Of a stretch of DNA of 64,000 bases, positions 8,065 through 17,285 are shown piece after piece. The notes below the pieces were generated by a model, which saw only the letters and a program-made list of their open reading frames with translations, was not told the DNA's origin and ran no database searches. Positions within the stretch are counted from its first letter, which is position 1. Each line of letters begins with the position of its first letter. This DNA is from Anaerosalibacter bizertensis. Lineage in GTDB: Bacteria > Bacillota > Clostridia > Tissierellales > Sporanaerobacteraceae. A program made the translations under genes and the position numbers. The stretch spans positions 1 through 64,000 of the forward strand of contig NZ_VULR01000005.1 in the NCBI RefSeq assembly GCF_009696605.1, in the 5' to 3' direction.

Positions 8065-10793
8065 AAATTTAAGTAGTTGAATTCACTATTATTTCTATCT
8101 AGTATATCCTTTTCTCTTGTATGGCAAGTAAATAAAATAATTTGTCTTTTCTTACTTTCTCTTATTAAAAATTTCAAGATATTTTCAAGTCTATTTTTAT
8201 CATACTGTATAAAACAATCATCTAATATTAGTGGGGTTTTTTCTTCTTTCAAAATATCTGCGATACTAAATCTTGTGGCAAAATATATTTGATCCATAGT
8301 GCCACCACTCAATCTACCTATATCTACTAATGCATTGCTCTCAGGTTCCACTACAGAAATATCCATTTTTTCATTTATTTTAACCTCTTTATATTTATCT
8401 TCAGTAACTATAGATATAGTGTCGCTTACTTTCTTGTTTAGAGTAGGAGCAAAATCCCTTTGTATATTTTTAGATATTTTTTCAATAGTATCTCTTGCTA
8501 ATGTTAAAGATTTTAGTCTTTTTTCATACTCTTTTTTTGATTTTTCTTTTCTTAAAATATCTTCATCTATTTCTACTAAAGGTCTAAAATTCTTAAATAA
8601 ACTGTTGATTCTTTCTTCGATTCTAGTCATATTTTTTTGTTTTTCAGATAGTCTATTATCTACATCTTTTAAACTATTTAATAAACTATCCTTTTCTAAA
8701 AGTTTATGATCATATTCTAAATCTTTATTTATTAAAATAGACTCTTTTTTTAAATACTCTAAATTATTATTACCCAAAATTTTATTTAACAATAATTCCT
8801 TACTCTCTATATCCTTTATAAAATTATTATATTTTTCTTTTTTTATAAGACCTTCTTTAAATTCTTCAATACTAGAAGAGCAATTTTTTGAAAAAATTTC
8901 TTCTATATCTTTAGATATCTGTCCTAATTCTATATGACAACCATTTATCTTATCCCTTAATTCTTTTTGCTCTTTTAATAATTCAGATTCCTTGTCTTTT
9001 TTAGTAATAAATTCAAAATATTTTCTTTCAATATTTTTTATATCTTCAATAGTAAAGTCTTCTTCAACTTTTAATAAAATATTAAAATCCTTTAATTCAT
9101 CTTCAATCTCAGCTATTTTTTTAATTAAAATTTCCTCTTCTTCTTTTAATAACTTAAATGCTTTATCCCTATTTTTAATATTTAAACTAGCTTCATAATT
9201 TTCATCTAAAAGTCGCTTTAATTCTATTTTTGTAGAACAATTATATTTTTTTAAAATAGTATCCATCTCATAGTCTAATTTCTCTAATTCTGTGTTTTTT
9301 TCTCTTTCTTTTTCCCCAAGCTGTTGTATTTGTCTATTCAAATTTCCAATATAAGCTTTAGAATCTTTATTTGAATAAAGATTGTAAATAAGAAATAAAG
9401 AAATTGGCAATATTAATATGAAAAATAAATTATTTTTAAAACCTAAAGCAATAAAGGTAAGTATAGTTAAAGATGATGCGAAACTTAATAGTTTCTTTTT
9501 CTTAAGTTCTTTTGTTTTTTCTTCTAGTCTAGTTTTAAGGAAAAGCACACTTGTATCCTCTTTTTTATAAAAAATAGCATTCTTTTTTTCTTCTATCTCT
9601 TCATACTGATATACATCCTCTATTAGATCTCTCATATTTTCTTCGTCTAATATTTTATTCTCTATTTTAACATTATTTATTTTATTTTGTACAACTTCTA
9701 ATTTTTCTCTTTTCCTATAAATTTCTTTATATTTTTCAATTATATTTTCAAATTCTTCACCATTTACAATATTATATTTTTTTAAGCTATTTAAATCTTC
9801 TATTAATTCATTTAAGCTATTGTTTATATTCTTTAATTCTTCATTCCACTCATATATATTATTTTTTAAGTTATCTTCCTCTTTTTTTAGACTAATTAAA
9901 TAAGTATAGTCGTCAAAATTAAGACTTGAATATTCTTTTAATCTTTCTGTTTCTTTATATAAATTGTCTATTTCCCTGGTAATTTTTTTTGCCTCTTCAT
10001 ACTTTTCTCTTATTTCTAATCTTTTTATATTGTCTATTTTCTTATCTAAAAACTCTCGTTCTTGCTTTAAAGCAGATACCTTGTTTTTTAAATCATTTAA
10101 CTGAATCTCTTGAACTTTTATTTGTTCAATATATTTTAAAGCTATTTTTCTTTCTTCATATAATTTTTCTAATCTGTCCACAGTCTTTCCATAAGGAGAA
10201 GTTTTTCTCTGCCCTGCTGTACCTATAAAATTTATTTCCCTATTCAATTCCTCAATTGCATTCTTCACAGAAATATCCTCATCTAAACTTCCGCCAATAT
10301 TAATTAAACTATCTTTTATTTCTTTAGCCAATATTTTATCTGTCTTATTTCCTAACTGCCTAATATTTATTGTATTATTATATACTACACTATTAAATCC
10401 TAACGCAGTGCTAGGTGAATATAGTCTCAAAACTGGATCATAATCAAATAGATGTGTTATATCTTCTCCAGTTTTATCATCAAATATTTTTACTTCATCA
10501 AAGCCTTTGATAAAATTTCTTTCTATCCTATATACTTCTCCCTTATGAATAAACTTTAAAACTCCTCTATATTCTGTACTATTCCAAGGAAAATATCTTT
10601 CATAATCTTTAGTATATATTTTCCTCTTTGAATAAGGTTTGAAAAAACCAAAAAACATTCCTTCGATAAATTTATGAATAGTTGTTTTTCCTGCCTCATT
10701 ATTTCCATATATTATGTTCATTCCATCACTTAAAGTTAAACTTTTTTCTTCAAATTTTCCAAAGGAAATAAGATCCAATTGTTTAATAATCAT
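8061..10793 (-). CDS. YhaN-like SMC/Rad50-type ATPase
   Basis: Large coiled-coil ATPase, the partner of the adjacent SbcD-like nuclease. The N-terminus MIIKQLDLISFGKF leads to the Walker A motif GNNEAGKTT. Two long charged coiled-coil arms flank a central hydrophobic hairpin (around residues 435-475, LLSFASSLTILTF to ISLFLIYNLYS), which is characteristic of YhaN rather than SbcC. The C-terminus has the ABC signature LSGGTMDQIYFATR and Walker B LILDDCF. It overlaps the nuclease gene by 4 nt (ATGA). Known relatives process DNA ends and take part in DNA repair. Confidence 0.85.
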   Translation of the reverse strand: MIIKQLDLISFGKFEEKSLTLSDGMNIIYGNNEAGKTTIHKFIEGMFFGFFKPYSKRKIYTKDYERYFPWNSTEYRGVLKFIHKGEVYRIERNFIKGFDEVKIFDDKTGEDITHLFDYDPVLRLYSPSTALGFNSVVYNNTINIRQLGNKTDKILAKEIKDSLINIGGSLDEDISVKNAIEELNREINFIGTAGQRKTSPYGKTVDRLEKLYEERKIALKYIEQIKVQEIQLNDLKNKVSALKQEREFLDKKIDNIKRLEIREKYEEAKKITREIDNLYKETERLKEYSSLNFDDYTYLISLKKEEDNLKNNIYEWNEELKNINNSLNELIEDLNSLKKYNIVNGEEFENIIEKYKEIYRKREKLEVVQNKINNVKIENKILDEENMRDLIEDVYQYEEIEEKKNAIFYKKEDTSVLFLKTRLEEKTKELKKKKLLSFASSLTILTFIALGFKNNLFFILILPISLFLIYNLYSNKDSKAYIGNLNRQIQQLGEKEREKNTELEKLDYEMDTILKKYNCSTKIELKRLLDENYEASLNIKNRDKAFKLLKEEEEILIKKIAEIEDELKDFNILLKVEEDFTIEDIKNIERKYFEFITKKDKESELLKEQKELRDKINGCHIELGQISKDIEEIFSKNCSSSIEEFKEGLIKKEKYNNFIKDIESKELLLNKILGNNNLEYLKKESILINKDLEYDHKLLEKDSLLNSLKDVDNRLSEKQKNMTRIEERINSLFKNFRPLVEIDEDILRKEKSKKEYEKRLKSLTLARDTIEKISKNIQRDFAPTLNKKVSDTISIVTEDKYKEVKINEKMDISVVEPESNALVDIGRLSGGTMDQIYFATRFSIADILKEEKTPLILDDCFIQYDKNRLENILKFLIRESKKRQIILFTCHTREKDILDRNNSEFNYLNL

Positions 10794-11890
10794 TTCATCA
10801 CCTTTTCTTTAAGAAGAGTTTCTAGACCAATGTAGAGTGCTTCTTTGTTAATTTCATCATTTAAATCTTTTTTTCTCATTTCCTCAATAAAAAGTCCAAT
10901 AATATTGTTTTTATTTTCTATTTCCAGCCTCTCTAAATCATAATCTGGAGTAGTATTATCAACAAGTTCTAAATAATAAAATTCACTAGACAGTACTTCA
11001 ACTAAATCTTCTAGATCAAAATCAATATCCCTATCCCTTATTCCCTTTAAAACTATTCTATATAAATTTTTATTCCTCATAGGAAAGTTATCACATTTTC
11101 TAATTTTATCTAGTATCTCATTATAAGTCATAGTTTCAGAAATATTTATTTCTTTAATTATAAAAGACCTTTTAGATAAGGGAAAAAGGCTCATAGTCAC
11201 ATTTTCCTTTTCAATGGTTCCTTCAATTATTCCATGTATACCTATTTCTCCAAAATCTAAAGGTTCCGGGCTGCCACAATAACAAATTTTATCTGTTATA
11301 AATTGAGGCTTATGGATATGACCTAATGCAACATAGTCGAAACCTTTCGACTCTAACACTTCCTTGTCCATAGGTAAATAAACCGAATCCTTATTCAATA
11401 AATCTCCATGAATTAGTAATATATTTATCTTTTCTTCTTTTTCTATTGCAATTTCTGATAATATATCTTTTTTTTCTTCTTTTTTATCCCAACTATATCC
11501 CCAAATGACTGTATCTAATTCTTTAAATTCTATAAAATCTACAGCTTTTGAACCAAATATATGTACATTTTTAGGCCAATCAACTTTTCTATAAAGACTA
11601 TTTTCTCCTAAAGGATCATGATTACCTGTGGTAATTATGATATTAGTATTTTTTGCTTCTTCCAGTTTGTCTCTAACCCTTTTTATATCCCCTATAGTAA
11701 AATATTTTTCTTCATATAAATCACCAGTAATAAATAAAAAATCTGTATTATTTTCTATAGCTCTATCAACTATTCTTTCAAAGGTTTCCCATATTTCCAA
11801 ACGTCTCTGTTTTGCATATACTCCATCAAAACTTGCATTTCTAAACTGAGAACCTAAATGTAAATCTCCAGTATGTATGCATTTTATCAT
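10790..11890 (-). CDS. YhaO/SbcD-like exonuclease
   Basis: Mre11-type metallophosphoesterase acting on DNA ends together with the ATPase encoded next. Motifs: HTGDLHLGSQF at the N-terminus, TGDLYEEK, GNHDPLG, HGDLL and GHIHKPQ, all in the order seen in SbcD. A further 19 codons are open upstream, but GGAGG sits 7 nt before the ATG at 11890 and the protein then begins MIKCIHTGD, as family members do. A good promoter lies just upstream. Confidence 0.87.
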   Translation of the reverse strand: MIKCIHTGDLHLGSQFRNASFDGVYAKQRRLEIWETFERIVDRAIENNTDFLFITGDLYEEKYFTIGDIKRVRDKLEEAKNTNIIITTGNHDPLGENSLYRKVDWPKNVHIFGSKAVDFIEFKELDTVIWGYSWDKKEEKKDILSEIAIEKEEKINILLIHGDLLNKDSVYLPMDKEVLESKGFDYVALGHIHKPQFITDKICYCGSPEPLDFGEIGIHGIIEGTIEKENVTMSLFPLSKRSFIIKEINISETMTYNEILDKIRKCDNFPMRNKNLYRIVLKGIRDRDIDFDLEDLVEVLSSEFYYLELVDNTTPDYDLERLEIENKNNIIGLFIEEMRKKDLNDEINKEALYIGLETLLKEKVMK

Positions 11891-11928
11891 TTGTTTTCCT
11901 CCAATACGCCAAACTTCACTATTTGTAT

Positions 11929-11957
11929 ATAATAGAGTATACCACAAAATGTTTAAA
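11929..11957 (-). promoter_or_regulatory. Sigma-A-type promoter of yhaO-yhaN
   Basis: On the minus strand TTTAAA (11952-11957), a 17-nt spacer and TATTAT (11929-11934), about 40 nt upstream of the start codon. Confidence 0.55.
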
Positions 11958-11960
11958 CTA

Positions 11961-12000
11961 GATAAAAATACCCTTATTATTACATTAGGGTATTTTTATC
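11961..12000. terminator. Bidirectional terminator between crr and yhaO
   Basis: A perfect 14-bp stem (11961-11974 with 11987-12000) has A-rich and T-rich arms, so U-tracts follow it in either direction. It ends the mur operon transcript. Confidence 0.8.
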
Positions 12001-12022
12001 TATGTTCTTATTTTATTGAAGA

Positions 12023-12505
12023 TTATTCATAAATTAAACTAATTATTTCATCTTCACCTTTTTCAACTTTTCCACTATTTTTAATTATATCTTTTAATTC
12101 ATCTCCATTAGTTATAACAACAGGTGTAATAGGAGATTTACCTTCTCCTTTTACATAATCTATATCAAATTCAACTAATAAATCACCTTTTTTAACTTTA
12201 TCATTTTGCTCAACATATCCTTTAAATCCTTTTCCCTTTAACTCAACAGTATCTAATCCAATATGAATCAATATTTCCAATCCATCTTTAGTTTTTAAAC
12301 CAACAGCATGATTAGTAGGAAATATACTCACTATTTCACCATCTACAGGTGATACTACTACTCCTTCAGCAGGATCTATAGCCACACCATCTCCAAGCAT
12401 TTTTTCCGAAAAAACCTTATCAGGAACATTTTCTATTGGTACTATTTCTCCTGTCATAGGTGCTATTATTTTTTCAGTTCTTTTCTTCTTAAAAAAATTC
12501 AACAT
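12023..12505 (-). CDS. PTS glucose-type EIIA protein
   Basis: Soluble phosphocarrier of 160 residues that passes phosphate from HPr to an EIIB domain. The active histidine is H81 (LIHIGLDTVEL), with the auxiliary histidine H66 in PTNHAVG. Other family strands are IIAPMTGEI and DGEIVSIFP. It is the last gene of the mur operon, 19 nt after murR. The operon's EIIBC protein has no IIA domain, so this stand-alone IIA very likely serves it, though Crr-type proteins often serve several permeases. Confidence 0.9.
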   Translation of the reverse strand: MLNFFKKKRTEKIIAPMTGEIVPIENVPDKVFSEKMLGDGVAIDPAEGVVVSPVDGEIVSIFPTNHAVGLKTKDGLEILIHIGLDTVELKGKGFKGYVEQNDKVKKGDLLVEFDIDYVKGEGKSPITPVVITNGDELKDIIKNSGKVEKGEDEIISLIYE

Positions 12506-12523
12506 AGAAATTCCTCCTTACTG

Positions 12524-13378
12524 CTATTTTTTAATTTTAAAATCATCCACTATCATTCTTGTTCCTTTCAAATACTCCGAAATTGCTCCAAAATCTTTTT
12601 TAGCTAATCCTACAAATAATATATCTATTACAGTTAATTGAGCAATTCTGGAAGCAATAGCTCCTACTCTTAAATTTCCTTCTATTCCTCCAGTACATAA
12701 TTTTATATCAGATATATTACTTAAAGGATTGTCCCCATATCTAGTAATAGAAATAGTTTTAGCACCTTTTTTATTTGCCATTTCCATTGCTTTAAATACT
12801 TCAAGAGTTCTTCCACTATGGGATATACCTACCGCCACATCATCTTTCTGAATATTTACTGCTGTAGAAAGCTGAGTATGACTGTCTAAATACATAAAAG
12901 CATTCCTACTGATACGCATGAGTTTATATTGGAAATCTAAGGCTACCAATCCTGAGGCTCCTACTCCATATAAAAATATATTATTTGCATTATTCAATAC
13001 CTCTACAGCCTTTTCAACTTCATCATAATCTAACAAATCCACAGTATTTTCTATAGATTTGATATTCCCTGCTGAAATTTTACCAACAATATCTTCAATT
13101 GTATCATCTACTCTAACATCTTCATAGACTATATTCTGACTTTTCTTCGAATCGGATATTCCCTTTGCAAGTTCTATTTTAAAATCTTGAAACCCTTCAA
13201 AACCCATTTTTTTGCAAAATCTTACTATACTAGAAGGGCTAGTATTACATTTTTTTGCTAAATCTTGAATAGATAAATTATAAACTTCTTCCTCATCATC
13301 TAATACACAACTAGCAATTTTTTGTTCTGAATTAGTTAACTGATCCTTTACTTGGTTCATTTTTAAAAACAGGCTCAT
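12524..13378 (-). CDS. murR: RpiR/MurR-family transcriptional regulator
   Basis: Sugar-phosphate-sensing DNA-binding protein of 284 residues. The N-terminal 75 residues form the RpiR helix-turn-helix (SIQDLAKKCNTSPSSIVRFCKKMGF). From about residue 125 a SIS domain follows (FLYGVGASGLVALDFQYKL, VGISHSGRTLEVFKAM). It lies inside the MurNAc operon, 3 nt after mupG, so its ligand is probably MurNAc-6-phosphate. Two matching 17-bp palindromes at the operon promoter (16870-16918) are the likely binding sites. The gene name rests on context. Confidence 0.85.
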   Translation of the reverse strand: MSLFLKMNQVKDQLTNSEQKIASCVLDDEEEVYNLSIQDLAKKCNTSPSSIVRFCKKMGFEGFQDFKIELAKGISDSKKSQNIVYEDVRVDDTIEDIVGKISAGNIKSIENTVDLLDYDEVEKAVEVLNNANNIFLYGVGASGLVALDFQYKLMRISRNAFMYLDSHTQLSTAVNIQKDDVAVGISHSGRTLEVFKAMEMANKKGAKTISITRYGDNPLSNISDIKLCTGGIEGNLRVGAIASRIAQLTVIDILFVGLAKKDFGAISEYLKGTRMIVDDFKIKK

Positions 13379-13380
13379 TT

Positions 13381-14427
13381 CTAATCCTCCATTATATAAA
13401 ACTTAAATTTCTCCCCTGGTTCTAATAAATCTATAAGAATACTACCAGCCCCTGAATCCCCCACTACATTTACTCTTTCATCTGCTGGAAGTTCTTTCTT
13501 TAGTATCTGAAATTCTCCTTCATACCTTTTATACTCCTTATTATCTATTGTAACAGAATATTTATTCCTTGGTAACCTATTATTCTTTGGTACAATTTCT
13601 CCATTCTTTATAAGTCTAGATTCTTGTGAACGTATGGCATACTCTCCTGGGTCCATACGATTTGTGTGAATACTATTTAACAGTTCCAATTCTACTTTTG
13701 ATAAATTGTCATTTAACTTTATAGGAATAACATTTACACCTTTTTCTAAAGTAGTTAAACTCTCTAACTCTTCATCTGAAGCAATAGCATCGCCTATAAC
13801 TACAAAGTCTACACCTAGTTTAAATAGATGCTGAGCACTAACCATAGGCAAAACATCCCTATGCTTCTCTAATGTTGGCAATCCTTCATATACTGGCCCT
13901 CTTCTCCCATCCCTTGATGGTATGAAAGCCATAGTTTTTATACCATATCTTTGGAAAATTTTATTTCTTTCTATAAACAATTCTTCAGATATACCTGTCC
14001 CTTTCCTTGGATAAAAGTTGTGACAAGCATTTATTTTTTCTACATTTCCACCAAATTTTATAAAATTCTCTATATCTTCTGAAGTAAAGGTTGTAGCATT
14101 TACTGTTATTCCAAAATCATATTCGTTTGTCATCTTAGCTGCTTCTTCTAATGTAAAACCATAGTCTAATCTTAAATAATCTATTTTATATCTACCCATA
14201 TCCAACTTTTCAAAATAATTTTTAGATATATCTATAATAGTTGTAAAACCTAATTTTGATGATTCTTCTAAAAGAATTTTTAAATCCTCTAAAAAATTCT
14301 CATCAGTTTCTGGTATATGGGCAGAAGTAAATAGTGTCTGCACTCCAAAACTGCGAGCTTTATTTAAATATTCAACAATTTCTTCAATTGAATTGTCCAT
14401 TCCTGCATAGACAGATATACCGATCAA
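13381..14427 (-). CDS. mupG: MupG-type 6-phospho-N-acetylmuramidase (DUF871)
   Basis: This family has an outer TIM barrel and a small C-terminal beta domain. In Staphylococcus aureus, MupG hydrolyses MurNAc-6-phosphate-GlcNAc taken up by a PTS. Family features seen: IGISVYAG at the N-terminus, LRLDYGFT, INACHNFYPR, a GRRGPVYEGLPTLEKHR block, DFVVIGDA, and a C-terminal VVGDSGAGSI strand. A GTG at 14436 opens the frame, but AGGAG sits 1 nt before it; the TTG at 14427 has proper spacing. Being between the MurNAc permease and murR agrees with a role in splitting the imported disaccharide. Confidence 0.88.
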   Translation of the reverse strand: MIGISVYAGMDNSIEEIVEYLNKARSFGVQTLFTSAHIPETDENFLEDLKILLEESSKLGFTTIIDISKNYFEKLDMGRYKIDYLRLDYGFTLEEAAKMTNEYDFGITVNATTFTSEDIENFIKFGGNVEKINACHNFYPRKGTGISEELFIERNKIFQRYGIKTMAFIPSRDGRRGPVYEGLPTLEKHRDVLPMVSAQHLFKLGVDFVVIGDAIASDEELESLTTLEKGVNVIPIKLNDNLSKVELELLNSIHTNRMDPGEYAIRSQESRLIKNGEIVPKNNRLPRNKYSVTIDNKEYKRYEGEFQILKKELPADERVNVVGDSGAGSILIDLLEPGEKFKFYIMED

Positions 14428-14456
14428 ATCAATCACTCCTAATCATTAATCATTTT

Positions 14457-14498
14457 ATTATTACACAAGGTACTCTTCCGAGTACCTTGTGTAATAAT
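14457..14498. repeat. Perfect 19-bp hairpin between murP and mupG
   Basis: Arms 14457-14475 and 14480-14498 are exact complements with a TTCC loop. No T-run follows on the minus strand, so this is not a simple terminator. It probably stabilises or processes the murQP mRNA and lowers expression of the downstream genes. Confidence 0.7.
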
Positions 14499-14513
14499 AT
14501 ATCTATTTTAATT

Positions 14514-15866
14514 TTATTCTTCAACTGGATCGTCAAAACCTAATATCAATGTTGCTATGAAACCACCTACATAAGCACCTATAATTCCTAATATAAATCT
14601 ACCTACTCCACCTGGTGCAATAAGCAATGCTAGTGGTAGTCCTGAAATACCCATACCCATTGCTCCTACCTTAGCTGGTGCAACTATAGCACCTCCTACT
14701 GCTCCTCCAATACAAGCTCCTAAAAATGGTTTACCTAATGGTAATGTTACACCATATATTAGTGGCTCGCCAATACCAAGTATTCCAACTGGCAATGCAC
14801 TACCAATAGTTTGTTTCAATCTTTTATTTTTAGTTCTAGCTAATACTGCAAAACTTGCTCCTACTTGCCCAGCTCCAGCCATAGCTAGAATTGGAAGTAA
14901 AGTAGTTACTCCTGTTGTATCAAGTAAGTCGGCATGAATTGGAGTCAACCCTTGATGCAATCCAGTCATAACTAATGGTAAGAATGTTCCACCAAGTATA
15001 GCTCCTGTAAATGCTCCACCTTTTTCAATAGCACCTGATACTGCTACACCTATACCATCAGAAATAGCTCCACCTATAGGTTGTAAGATTAATACTGCAG
15101 CAAATCCAGAAATTAATATTGTTAATAGTGGTGTAAGGATTAATTCCAATACACTTGGAAGTGATTTCCTTAATTTCTTTTCAATAACAGAGGCAAACCA
15201 AACTACTAATATTACAGAAATAATTCCTCCACGTCCTGGTACTAATTGTCTGCCAAATAATTCTACTCCTTCTAATACTGGTGAAATTGTTATACCACCC
15301 ATTAATCCACCTATTGCTGTTGATGCTCCAAATACCCTTGCTGCATTCATACCTACCATTATTGCCATATATCCAAATACTGCTCCTGAAAATGCTCCCA
15401 ATAGTCCAATAACATTTTCACTTGCAAGTCCTTGAGTATTTAAAATATTGTTAATACCCATTATAAGTCCTGAACCTATGAATGCTGGAATAAGTGGAAT
15501 AAAGATTTGGGCTATTTTGTTTAAAAATCCACTTCCCGGCGCCTTGTATTGCTCTTTAACTTGCTTTTTCATTTCATCTGCCTGACCAAATTCTGGATTG
15601 TCAGTAACCTTAATTGATGTGTTTTCTTTTACATAATTTGATACCTTTGAAGCTGTACCAGGTCCAACTATTACTTGAACTTCTTGTCCTGATTTTACAA
15701 CCCCCATTACTCCTTCTACTTTCTCTAGTTTTGCTTTATTAAGTAATGAGTCATCTTTTAATGAAATTCTTAACCTTGTCATACAGTTTTCAAAACTGAT
15801 AATGTTTTCTTCTCCTCCAATATTTTGAAGGATTTCATTACCTAAATTTGAAATCTTTGCACTCAT
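14514..15866 (-). CDS. murP: PTS EIIBC permease, N-acetylmuramic acid type
   Basis: Membrane transporter that phosphorylates its sugar during entry. The N-terminal EIIB domain has the phosphocysteine C28 (FENCMTRLR), then a linker (about residues 90-110) and an EIIC domain with some ten membrane segments and the family motif GIGEPLIYGVTLP. It has 450 residues and no IIA domain. Specificity for MurNAc or MurNAc-GlcNAc is inferred from its place between murQ and mupG. In this EII subfamily sucrose and trehalose permeases look similar, so the substrate is context-based. Confidence 0.86.
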   Translation of the reverse strand: MSAKISNLGNEILQNIGGEENIISFENCMTRLRISLKDDSLLNKAKLEKVEGVMGVVKSGQEVQVIVGPGTASKVSNYVKENTSIKVTDNPEFGQADEMKKQVKEQYKAPGSGFLNKIAQIFIPLIPAFIGSGLIMGINNILNTQGLASENVIGLLGAFSGAVFGYMAIMVGMNAARVFGASTAIGGLMGGITISPVLEGVELFGRQLVPGRGGIISVILVVWFASVIEKKLRKSLPSVLELILTPLLTILISGFAAVLILQPIGGAISDGIGVAVSGAIEKGGAFTGAILGGTFLPLVMTGLHQGLTPIHADLLDTTGVTTLLPILAMAGAGQVGASFAVLARTKNKRLKQTIGSALPVGILGIGEPLIYGVTLPLGKPFLGACIGGAVGGAIVAPAKVGAMGMGISGLPLALLIAPGGVGRFILGIIGAYVGGFIATLILGFDDPVEE

Positions 15867-15902
15867 TTTTACTCCCCCTTTTTTAGATTTTATATAAAAG
15901 CT

Positions 15903-16808
15903 TTATTTAGAAAGCCCTTCTTCTATAGCTTTACTTAAATATCCTTTATTGTTATTTAATACTTTAACTGCTTCTTCTAAATCTAAGTTTGTTTCTATTA
16001 ATAATATAGATAATTTTACATTATAGTCGGTTTTTTCTAATACCTTTGTAGCTTCTTCTATTGAAGTTCCTGTTGCCTCAACAACCAATCTTTTAGCTCT
16101 TTCAACTAACTTAGCATTTTGTGCCTTTACATCTACCATTAAATTTCCATAAACCTTACCTAGTTTTACCATAACTCCTGTAGATATCATATTTAGCACC
16201 ATCTTTTGTGCAGTACCTGCTTTTAATCTTGTTGATCCAGATATTACCTCTGGGCCTACAATTGGATTAATGGAAACTTGTGCTACTTTTGAAAGTTCTG
16301 AATCTGGATTACATGTAATTCCTACAGTGAATCCACCTAATTCATTAGCATATTCTAAACCACCAATTGTATAAGGTGTTCTTCCACTAGCTGCTAATCC
16401 TATTAAAACATCTTTTGAAGTAAATTCTATTTCTTTTAAATCTTCTTTTGCTAATTCCTTACTATCTTCTGCACCTTCCACAGCTTCAAATATAGCTCTA
16501 TGACCTCCTGCAATTAGACCTTGAACTAAATATGGATCTACTCCAAAAGTAGGCGGACATTCAGAAGCATCCAATATGCCTATCCTTCCACTAGTTCCTG
16601 CACCTATATATATAAGTCTTCCACCTTCATAAATTTTCTTTGCTATTATATCAATTGCTTCTGCAATTTTAGGAAGTACTTCTTCTATAGCAAGAGCTAC
16701 TTTTTTATCTTCTTCATTTATCATTTTTACCATTTCCAAAGTAGATACTTTGTCTATACTTTGAGTATTCTCATTTATTCCTTCTGTTATCAATTTATTT
16801 AAGTCCAT
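15903..16808 (-). CDS. murQ: N-acetylmuramic acid 6-phosphate etherase
   Basis: Cleaves the lactyl ether of MurNAc-6-phosphate to give GlcNAc-6-phosphate and D-lactate, linking this operon to nagA-nagB. The 302-residue protein carries the SIS-domain signature [21 protein letters not shown] in two blocks, the AGG substrate loop and the C-terminal UBA-like helix region ([29 protein letters not shown]). A longer open frame begins at 16886, but AAAGGTGAT precedes the ATG at 16808 and the promoter lies inside the extension. First gene of the operon. Confidence 0.94.
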   Translation of the reverse strand: MDLNKLITEGINENTQSIDKVSTLEMVKMINEEDKKVALAIEEVLPKIAEAIDIIAKKIYEGGRLIYIGAGTSGRIGILDASECPPTFGVDPYLVQGLIAGGHRAIFEAVEGAEDSKELAKEDLKEIEFTSKDVLIGLAASGRTPYTIGGLEYANELGGFTVGITCNPDSELSKVAQVSINPIVGPEVISGSTRLKAGTAQKMVLNMISTGVMVKLGKVYGNLMVDVKAQNAKLVERAKRLVVEATGTSIEEATKVLEKTDYNVKLSILLIETNLDLEEAVKVLNNNKGYLSKAIEEGLSK

Positions 16809-16857
16809 ATTTAGTATCACCTTTCTTTCATATAATAACGTTTTCTTCTTTAAATAG

Positions 16858-16886
16858 ATTATAGCATGTTTGAAATATTTTTTCAA
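16858..16886 (-). promoter_or_regulatory. Sigma-A promoter of the mur operon
   Basis: Minus strand TTGAAA (16881-16886), 17-nt spacer, TATAAT (16858-16863), 50 nt before the murQ start. The -35 box is part of a palindrome at 16870-16886. Confidence 0.8.
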
Positions 16887-16918
16887 TGTTTTTTGTAGTT
16901 TATGAAAAAAAGTTTCAT
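16870..16918. promoter_or_regulatory. Twin 17-bp palindromes, candidate MurR operators
   Basis: TTGAAA-N5-TTTCAA (16870-16886) and ATGAAA-N5-TTTCAT (16902-16918) share the pattern WTGAAA-N5-TTTCAW. Their centres are 32 bp apart, about three helical turns, and the first overlaps the -35 box. An RpiR-type repressor is encoded in the same operon. Confidence 0.65.
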
Positions 16919-17037
16919 TTTTATTTAAAAATATCCTGCTATTTACTCATCTATTTCTATTCTAAAAATTCATTTCTTTTGAATATTAAATTTTTTTATT
17001 GGAATAATATTCTTATACTAAAAAAAGGAGTGAAAAT

Positions 17038-17232
17038 ATGGATACATTAGCTTTAACTTTAGTTATAATAGGAGCCTTAAATTGGGGCCTAATTGGATTA
17101 TTTCAATTTGATTTAGTAGCTAATATCTTTGGTGGCTCTAGTTCAATATTGAGTAGAATAATATATAGCTTAGTAGGAATAGCAGGAATATATTCTTTTA
17201 AATTTTATTCCGATAGAGAAAAAACTTCTTAG
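17038..17232 (+). CDS. DUF378 small membrane protein
   Basis: A 64-residue protein with two hydrophobic segments (about residues 5-22 and 38-55). The first contains the DUF378 hallmark ALNWGLIGLFQFDLV. AAAGGAG lies 7 nt before the ATG. It is one of the few plus-strand genes and stands alone between the mur promoter and a convergent gene. The family is widespread and has no established function. Confidence 0.82.
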   Translation: MDTLALTLVIIGALNWGLIGLFQFDLVANIFGGSSSILSRIIYSLVGIAGIYSFKFYSDREKTS

Positions 17233-17248
17233 ACATAAGTTTTATAAA

Positions 17249-17285
17249 AGCAAATAGGTAGGATATATATAGCTACCTATTTGCT
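17249..17285 (-). terminator. Terminator of the HECYH protein gene
   Basis: A 13-bp stem (17249-17261 with 17273-17285) overlaps the stop codon region of the minus-strand gene and is followed by CTTTTATAAAA. It may also slow plus-strand transcription from the DUF378 gene. Confidence 0.55.
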
